A stretch of 64,000 bases of DNA, taken from Apus apus (Eukaryota > Chordata > Aves > Apodiformes > Apodidae). The notes under the pieces are model-generated. The model did no database searches. It had not been told where the DNA came from and was given only the letters and a program-made list of their open reading frames with translations. This document shows positions 53,700 to 64,000 of this stretch, one piece after another. Every line of letters starts with the position of its first letter. The first letter of the stretch is position 1. Position numbers and translations under genes: made by a program. The stretch spans positions 248,001 to 312,000 of the forward strand of contig NC_067305.1 in the NCBI RefSeq assembly GCF_020740795.1, given 5' to 3'.

Positions 53700-54360
53700 G
53701 TACTGTAAAGATACCTGACATCTCCATCCAGGAGTTGATTCGGTTGCCCAGACCAAGGTGGGCACAGCTTCCAAGTCAGACTGAAGTCCCATGTGGGACT
53801 GGGAAATGTGACCCAGGACCTCCAGGAGCGCTTCTGGAGGAGGAGCCGGTGCCCAAGGTTAGAGGAGAACTCTCATCCCTGCCTTCAGCAGGGCTTGGGG
53901 GGGATCTTGGGGTCTGGGCCCATCACAGAAGGTGTTTCCATTGGTCTAAGGTTATCTGCTGTGGGAAGTGGACTTGAGGGGAGGCAATGTGGACAGCAAA
54001 GGAATGCATTTTATTTTTCATTGAGGTGCACCTTGCTCTGTTTTGGTTTGTTGGTCATTAAGAAACCTCCTCCTGTGTCTGCAGGCAGCTCTTTCCCCAA
54101 GTGACACAGGTGGGAGTTGGTGCCAAGGGGCTGGAACTTGCAGCCACAGCCTGCAGTGGAGGCAGCTCCAATTTGAACAAGGTGCTTTGTGTCCCGGGAC
54201 TTCAGGGAGGGAAATGGTGGGGGTGGAGGTGGGGACAAAGACCAGCAGATTGTGGGACAGAAAGGGCCTTGATTTCCATGTGCATTCAGACTGCATCATC
54301 AGGGGATGCTCAGGATCAAGAACAGCTGGAGTTTGCTGACATCACAGAAGGTGTAAACAG

Positions 54361-54402
54361 GAAAAAAAAAGAAAAAAAAAAAAAAGGAAAAAAAGAAAAA
54401 GG
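54361..54402. repeat. Purine (A/G) tract, inverted copy
   Basis: Reverse counterpart of the tract at 7500, shortest of the three. Confidence 0.85.
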
Positions 54403-54424
54403 GGGAAACCTTGAATATTTTCGA

Positions 54425-54990
54425 TTGCTGTTCTGATGGTGAAAATAAACCATTTTCACTGTGTCTGCACTCCTGAAAGCTCTCCACTTAACCACGTAAG
54501 GTTTGAAGACTGAAATTATTCCCAGAGGCTTGGCTTGTTAAGGCGTTGTGAATGTTCATGAGCTCGCTGGTCCTGAATTCTTGGACAGAAGATGATGATG
54601 ACAGGTCAAAAAGCCTCTAGAGAAGTAAAATTCAGCAGCAAACCTCCAAGTTTCTGAGGGTGTTAGAAAGCCCCACTGAGGAGCACCACTGAAAGAGACC
54701 ATGCAGGAAATGACCAGGCACGGAGACCGGCTCCGGGGGCTGGTGAAGCAGGAAGTCAGAGGCACTGCCTGCAGGTGGGAAATCCAAGGTGGGATGTGGC
54801 TGTGAAAGCCACCCAGGTGACTTGGTGGGATCTAAACCAAAATAATTTTTCAGTATCTCTTGAGACAAGGCCAAGAGCACCTGAGCATGCTGGAGCTGCC
54901 TAAGAATGTGCTTGGATGAGAGTCCAGCTGTGAGAAAAGCTGTGGGACTTGGTGTGTAACGAGTGTCAGGAGGAAACTAGTGTCCTATTC
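54425..54990. repeat. Old dispersed repeat, inverted unit copy
   Basis: Inverted counterpart of the repeat at 6,920-7,470. In this orientation it aligns directly with the three fragments in the spacer region. Confidence 0.55.
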
Positions 54991-56059
54991 ATTAACAATG
55001 GCAGTGGAGTTGGGTATCACGAAGCCCCAGAGGAGGATGAGGGGGCCCATGCAGCAAAAGTTCCTCCTCAGGGCTGGGGTGCATGGCCAGAGGTGGAAAT
55101 GGCTGGTGTGTGAGGTGCTCAGGGAAAATTGCCCCGGGGAACATGGCACAGATCCCCGGGCCTCTCTCTTCTGCAGCTTTGGTGCCTTCTTTCCTTCACT
55201 GTGTCACCTGGCTCTGCACCGTCAGCACCCCGCTAGGTGCCTTCACCATGCACGCTCCAACAGCTGAGCTCTACACGGCTCTTCTCCTCTCCCAGACACT
55301 TTCTACCCAGCCCAGGCTCTCCCCAGCTCTCTCCACCTCTCCTGCCCTCTCCCCCATCCAGAGCAGCCCAGTCTGGGCTGGCCCCATGGCAGTGCCCACC
55401 ACAGGGTGCTGCAAAGCTCTGGGCACTCGCACCATGGCCCCCGCCCCTCTGAAAGCCACAGCAGATCCTGGGGAGCTGAGAGATCAGCCCCAGAGCTGAG
55501 GACCAGCCCTAGTATGAGGACACAGAGCCACCCTGCGCCTGCTGGCCTTGTCTCCAAGAGATCCTTATTGCCAGCTGCTGGCAGCCCTGCTCTGCCAGCC
55601 CCTCTCCCCAGCACAAGATTCCTGGCCCTGGGACGCCTCTGGCTGTTCTGCTGCCCCAGTGAAAGGGCAGCCTGTCCCAAGCTGCAGTAGGCACGAAGAA
55701 GTCTGAGTCATTCATTACCCTTTGGAACGAGACAATTGCTCCCTTGCTCCCCTACCAGGACGTCCATGCCTCTTCTTTCCCCAGGTTTTCCCCAGGGAAC
55801 TGTGTCTGTGCTGGCCTGATCCACGTGCCCTGCGGGGCCCCAAGCTGGTGGTGCTGCTCTGCAGAGCGAGCAGGCTGTGGGGCCTGGATGCCGCGGGGAA
55901 AGGGTCTCAAGAGGGTCACTGCTGACCACCCCATCTCCAGGGGCACTGGCCCTCAGCAGGGAACGCTCGGGCCTGGGCTCCTCCCCTAACCCACGGCCCC
56001 AGTCCCTCCTCCCCTCAGTGCACGAAGAGCCCCAGCACAGCAGCAGGGCCTGACGGAGG

Positions 56060-56470
56060 CCGTTCCCGCAGCCACTCCTGACCCCCGAGGAAGGACGCGA
56101 GGGAAGATCCCCGCGCAGGGACGGCCCCGCTCCATGGCGCCCTTGTGCCCTCGGCTCCCGGAGCCACCCGGGCCCCGGGGAGCACAGGCCCAGGGCTGGC
56201 TCCGCACCAGCGCGGTCCCGGCCCCCCCGCCATCTTCGCCCCCTGCCCAGCGCGGCCCACGCGCCGCCCGCCTCACGCGCCCCATCCCGCCCAACCGGCC
56301 CAACGGCCGCGGCGCGAGCGCCCCCGCAGCACCAGGCGCCTTCCTCTGGCGGGGGAAGGAGCGTCCTGCCCTGCCTGCCCTGCCCCGGCGGGGACGAGGA
56401 GACGGCCCTGCCCTGCCCTGGGGGGAACTGCGTGTCCTCTCCCCTCTCCTGGCCCTCAGCCCTGCGGCAG
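56060..56470. promoter_or_regulatory. TMEM209: CpG-island promoter and exon 1 of TMEM209 (inverted copy)
   Basis: Inverted counterpart of the promoter block. The exon 1 donor (GCGGCAG followed by GTACCG) is at 56470 on the plus strand, and the YY1-like site is at 56227-56236 on the minus strand. About 38 extra GC-rich bases near 56,392-56,430, inside the putative exon 1, are absent from copies 1 and 2. Confidence 0.63.
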
Positions 56471-57939
56471 GTACCGTGGTCCGCCCGGCTCCTCGGGCCT
56501 GCGCTGGGGGCAGTTGTCTGAGGGGGGCTGTCTAGAGGCGGGCAGGGGGCAGATGTCGGGCCTCTGCTGTGGGACAGGGGTGCGGGCAGTGCGAGCTGTG
56601 GGGCTGCTGGTGTGTAACGGGGAGGTCTGGGCGGAGGGAGCGGGGAGGCAGCTTCTTGAGAGTGGGGTCTGGGCGGGGGAAGCTGTCGAGACCCCCCCAG
56701 GGTGGCACGGGGGTGCCTGCGGCTGACGGTGGGGCCTGGGCAGGGGGAGCTCGGAGGGTCCCTGTGTGCGTGGCAGGGGAAGCTGTGGGGGGTTCATGTG
56801 TGACAGCGAGATCTGGGTGGAGGGCGCTGGGGGGTCTGGGGCAAGGGGAGGAGGTGTGGGGGACCTCCGTGTGTGGCCCTGGGGTCAGTGCCTCAGGGGT
56901 TGACAGGGTGAGGCCTGCCTTCCTGACTGTGCCTTAGGAGATGAGGGCAGGGGGAATGGGAGGACATCTTTCAGCCTGCAGGTGAAAACCCCGCCCCAGC
57001 CCTCCTACATGAGTAGAATGGGACCAGATCTCTCGCTTATTTCAGCACCCTGCAGAAGTACCACTTGCGCTTCTGCAGGAGGATGTGGCTCAGAGACAAA
57101 GGTTGGGAGTGTCAGGAGCCGGGAGAGGATCTCTGCTTAGGGCTGCTGCATTTCTCAGTGTACGAAGGGCAGTCTTTGGGCTCAAACTGAATGAAAAACC
57201 TGTCCAAAAAAGTACCAGGCAACGTATTCTTGTGTGAGCCTTGCAGTAATCCTGATGGGAACTGTTTTACCATGGAATCATTGTACTAGTAAGAAGCAGG
57301 TCATGTGATTTAGGTTTTGTGTTTCTTTATTATCATTATTTTTCCAGGTAGTAATGTACAGTTGAAGTATTTGTCACAAAAAGCAAATTGTTTCTGTTCC
57401 CATCTAGTGAAGAATTGTGTGATAAGTCACCAGGGTTGTTTCTTTCACCTAGGACGATGTTGGGTGTAAACGTAGCTACCTTTCAGAGGCACGGAACCCA
57501 CAGGAGGTGGCTGTACAGTCTGAAAATACTCAGTTACCAGCAGAAACGAGTGGGGATTTTCAGTAAAAACCTGTGCAAGGCCTTTCCTCCATCTGATTTC
57601 CTTTCCCTGGAGAAGGCAAGAAGAGCTTTGCCTCTCGCTTCCGAAGGATGTTTTTGCTCAACAGTGAGGCTAGAATCTGTCCTCTCATCTGCACCTCACG
57701 GGAGAAGATGGGCGCTGTTCCTCAGTAATGAGGTGACAGGACTGACGGTGAAGTGAATCGAAGAAAGATGCACTATTTTTACTGGTCAAAAGAATCTGCT
57801 GTTTGATTGTTTGTTTGTTTGTTTGTTTGAATACACTAAACATGGCTCTGGCTAAAGAGCAAGTCCTTTTACGTAGTTTGTTCAGGATTGCTGCATTTTC
57901 TTCTTTACTCTTGTGCTGACTGAGAATCTTACCATCTAA

Positions 57940-61256
<3,317 letters not shown>

Positions 61257-61974
61257 GTAAGTTGGGTGGTCAAGAGGGAGACACAGGCCTCGAAAATAGA
61301 CAGCCCTGTACAGAGGTTTGGATTGGAGCTGTATCCAAGGGCTGGAACAAGCGGGCCTAGGACATCTCTCCGCCGGGACGTCTCTCGGGTTGGCAGGTGA
61401 CGCGGGGCTGTGCCGCTGTCCCGGCGCACAGCTGTCGTAGACCAGAGCTGTCCTAGACCCCCCAGCGTTACCCTCCCTTCGTTGCTCCATTGAATTTACT
61501 GCTCCCATCAGGTTGCTCTGCATAACCTTCGGTTTTGGAGGGGTACCAGACCAGCACGAGGTTTCCACACCTCGGCAGGAGACCAGACTCTATAAACGTG
61601 CGACAACACCGCGTGTTTTCTTACCAAAATGTATTTTTGTACCAGATTCGTAGTGCCAAATGGCTCGTTTGGTTCCTGTATTAGACGAGTCCATTTTCTC
61701 CAAGGTGAACTTGGGGATTTTCCTGTGCTTCAGCGTCGCTGAATCCAGCGAGGTCCCAAGGAGGGACTGAAGATGCAGGTTCTTTCTGGGCTTTACCCTC
61801 TCACCCCATGAGCAAAGTTACTCTCACATGCTGAAGGCTCCTTAAAAGCAGAAATTTTCATCTTTCGCCCCAAAAACGGGGTTTCTGCAGAGGAGCCCGT
61901 CCCGCAGGGCACCCTTGGGGGCACCCAGGAGCCTGCGTGACCTCCTCCCCGCCTGGCCCAGGTCCCTGAGCAGC

Positions 61975-62372
61975 CCCATAAACTGTGCACCCCGATTAAT
62001 GCTGCACCCCAGTCCTCGTGCACCCCGGTCCCTCTGCACCCTGATGTGCCGTGCACCCCGGTTCCTGTGCACTGCAGTCCCTGCGCACCCCGATTTACTG
62101 TGCCCAAGCCCTGCGCACCCCCAGACTGGGCACACCCCTCTTCCTGTGCACCCCAGATCCCTGGAAACCCCTAAACGCTGCGCCTTGGTCCCTGTGCACC
62201 CTGATATACCATCCATCTGTTCCCACAGCCCCCATAGCCCCACGTACCCCAACGGACCATGCACCCCGCTCCCCACACACCCCTATAAACCGCACACCCT
62301 GCTCCCCATGCACCCCGATATGCTATGGCCCCCCATACCCATGCACCCCACATCCCTGTGCACCCCGATACA
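61975..62372. repeat. GTGCAC minisatellite at the unit junction (inverted array)
   Basis: Reverse counterpart. Its presence shows that the right-hand copy also has the unit-to-unit junction. Confidence 0.85.
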
Positions 62373-62394
62373 ATACCCACCTCATCCTCCTCAT

Positions 62395-62740
62395 TGCCAT
62401 CCCATGGTCTCCCCCTGCCTCCACCTCCGCCCCCTTCTTTCTCCTTGCCATTCTGTGCTTTCCTGCTGCCTCTTCCTCCTCATGCTGTTTGTCTGACACT
62501 GCCTCCTTCTCCTGGTTGTCCTGCTCCTCCTGGTCCTACTCCTCTACCTCCTCCTTCTCTTCCTTGTCATGCCGTTGTATCCTCCTGCAACCTCTTCCTC
62601 CTTCTCCTCCTCGTGCTGTTGTCTTACGCGACCTCCTCCTCTTTCTCGTCATCCCGTTGACTCCTGCTCCCTCCTCCTCCTCATCATACTCCTCATCGTG
62701 CTCCTTTTGATGTTTCCTCCTCTCCCTCCTCCTCATGCTG
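62395..62740. repeat. CCT/TCCTC pyrimidine-rich tract (inverted copy)
   Basis: Reverse counterpart of the GGA tract; keeps the block that copy 2 lacks. Confidence 0.85.
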
Positions 62741-62871
62741 AAGGGGGGTGCAGGGTGCTCCAAAATAGGAGCCTTGCTTTTTCTCTTTTAATGAAACCTG
62801 CTGTTCTAACCGCAAATAACAGACAATCTGCCACGGGAGTAGATCCAACAGTACCTCGTTCTCTGTTGCAG

Positions 62872-63332
62872 CATCATGAAGATCTTTGTGCTGCCCGTGC
62901 CGCGACGTCTGCAGAAAGGGCTGCTGCTGAGCTGCTGGTGAGTCACCTTCCTTTCTCTCCAGGACAGGCAGTGCACATGAGAAAACAAGCGTGCCAAGAG
63001 TGAGGTGGTTAATGAAAAACAAGGCCAAGTATCATAGCACCAGAGAATGGCTAGGGTTGTTTTCTTTGGAATTGAACCTTCTGTTTTAACTGAACATAAG
63101 AGATGCTCTTTCAAGCTCTTGTCTCTGAAGCGATTATAAGAAAGTACAGAGTGATCTTTGGGGTTATTTCTTGGTTTGTTTGTTTCTTCTAAGGAGAATA
63201 CCAGTGTTCTGTGTGCATCAGTGACAGAAGAGAGACCTGAGCCCACCAACACTTCAGCAGGAGGGAGAGGGCCATCAGAAGCAGCCACGTGCAGGAAGGG
63301 AAGACCCAGCTCACATGATGGCCAGTCCCCTG
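62872..63332 (+). other. Two candidate exons of unknown identity (inverted copy)
   Basis: Counterparts at 62872-62937 and 63194-63332 on the plus strand, 1.6 and 1.9 kb beyond TMEM209 exon 7 of the inverted copy, with intact GT/AG borders. This is the one place where a TMEM209 promoter, exons 2-7 and the candidate exons all lie in one continuous inverted segment. Confidence 0.32.
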
Positions 63333-64000
63333 GTAAGGAGAGATTCTGCATTTCTGTAGAGATGGCCGAGGCAGCTGCTCTGACCACCCTGTTACAGAAA
63401 GGGGAGATGAGAATCGTTACGTTACTGCCTGCAGTGGAAGTGCCTCCTTGCGCTTCCCGCCACAGGCTTCTCCTTGGACCCTGCCTTGGTCTGCTGGCCA
63501 GCATGCAGCTGGGGATGTGCTGGCACTGACATTGGGCAGTTGGTCTCCATGGCAGCGAGTGCACGGACAAATACCAGGTTTGGAGGAACGGGAGCACTTT
63601 GCTTACAGTGGGTTTTGTTGTTGTTGTTTTCTCAGTCAAGTGTTGCACAATGAGCATAATTGCTATTCTTGAGACAGCAGGCCTCCACTTCTCCAGTTGT
63701 AGTCTGCCTTGCAGGCTGCACTGGAGAGTAGCTGGTGGCAATGCAGTTGCTGCGTCCGCTGCCAGGTGAAACACACACAAGGACCGATGTTTTCTCAGCA
63801 TTCCCTTTTCTCCTTGATTTCCATCTGCAGTTGGATGTAGCCTGCGAGCGGGGCTGCTTTCGGGAGGAAGGAAGAGGAGAGTGAGAAGAGAGTGACCGTG
63901 GATGGGCAGATGTGCGGCAGCTGCCAGCTGGACCATCTCACCTATGTTGTTTGTTGTTTTTCAAAGAAACACCCACCTCTGTTTGTTTGCCTTCATCTTC

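Larger units (their letters stand above)
53700..56059. other. Unassigned unit DNA upstream of the TMEM209 promoter (inverted copy)
   Basis: Inverted counterpart of 5861-8232. It holds the old dispersed repeat (54,425-54,990) and an A-rich tract (54,361-54,402). No coding gene is recognised. Confidence 0.5.

Noticed and set aside
57388-57756. 122-codon frame in TMEM209 intron 1 (also at 17,019-17,387; shortened in copy 1)
   Set aside because: Present in copies only because the whole unit is duplicated; the start is lost in copy 1, there is no recognisable domain, and an acceptor-like CACCTAG lies inside it. Probably intronic chance.

Overview
This window is vertebrate and almost certainly bird DNA. 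It is full of CR1 LINE fragments with the avian-type 3' end, carries olfactory receptors of the family-14 type that is greatly expanded in birds, holds ERVL-like LTR elements, and contains spliced exons of a conserved vertebrate gene, TMEM209. No bacterial-style genes are present. The species cannot be told from the sequence alone.

Layout. Positions 1-25628 hold two nearly identical head-to-tail copies of a unit of about 12.8 kb (12847 and 12781 bp). A third copy starts at 25629 and breaks off after 942 bp. From 52099 to the window end the same unit appears in reverse orientation. It runs from the middle of one unit through the unit junction near 61,980 and into the next, so an array also continues to the right. 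Each unit carries a CpG-rich promoter, exons 2-7 of TMEM209 (the N-terminal half only), a GTGCAC minisatellite, a GGA-rich purine tract, a few candidate exons of unknown identity, an AT-rich UTR-like stretch and a pair of opposed CR1 fragments. On the left the TMEM209 copies read on the minus strand; on the right the copy reads on the plus strand. No copy in the window contains TMEM209 exon 8 or beyond.

The 25.5-kb spacer (26571-52098) is different DNA: an older, diverged duplication of an olfactory-receptor block. Block A (about 27.9-38.8 kb) has one intact receptor gene and was later expanded by an ERVL-like provirus relic and CR1 pieces. Block B (about 43.9-48.8 kb) has a receptor pseudogene. 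Between and beside them lie CR1 fragments, three solo LTRs nested in CR1 copies, and a GC-rich LTR-like segment that contains two tRNA-Glu-like modules.

The only convincing protein-coding content is therefore one intact OR14-type gene, one OR pseudogene, and the repeated N-terminal exons of TMEM209 with open frames and intact splice sites. The rest is repeat-derived or unassigned. The points most worth checking are the promoter-bearing TMEM209 amplification, the in-frame 12-bp splice-acceptor change that separates its copies, the possible splicing across unit junctions, the tRNA-Glu-like pair, and an ERVL Gag-like frame with a hydrophobic N-terminus.
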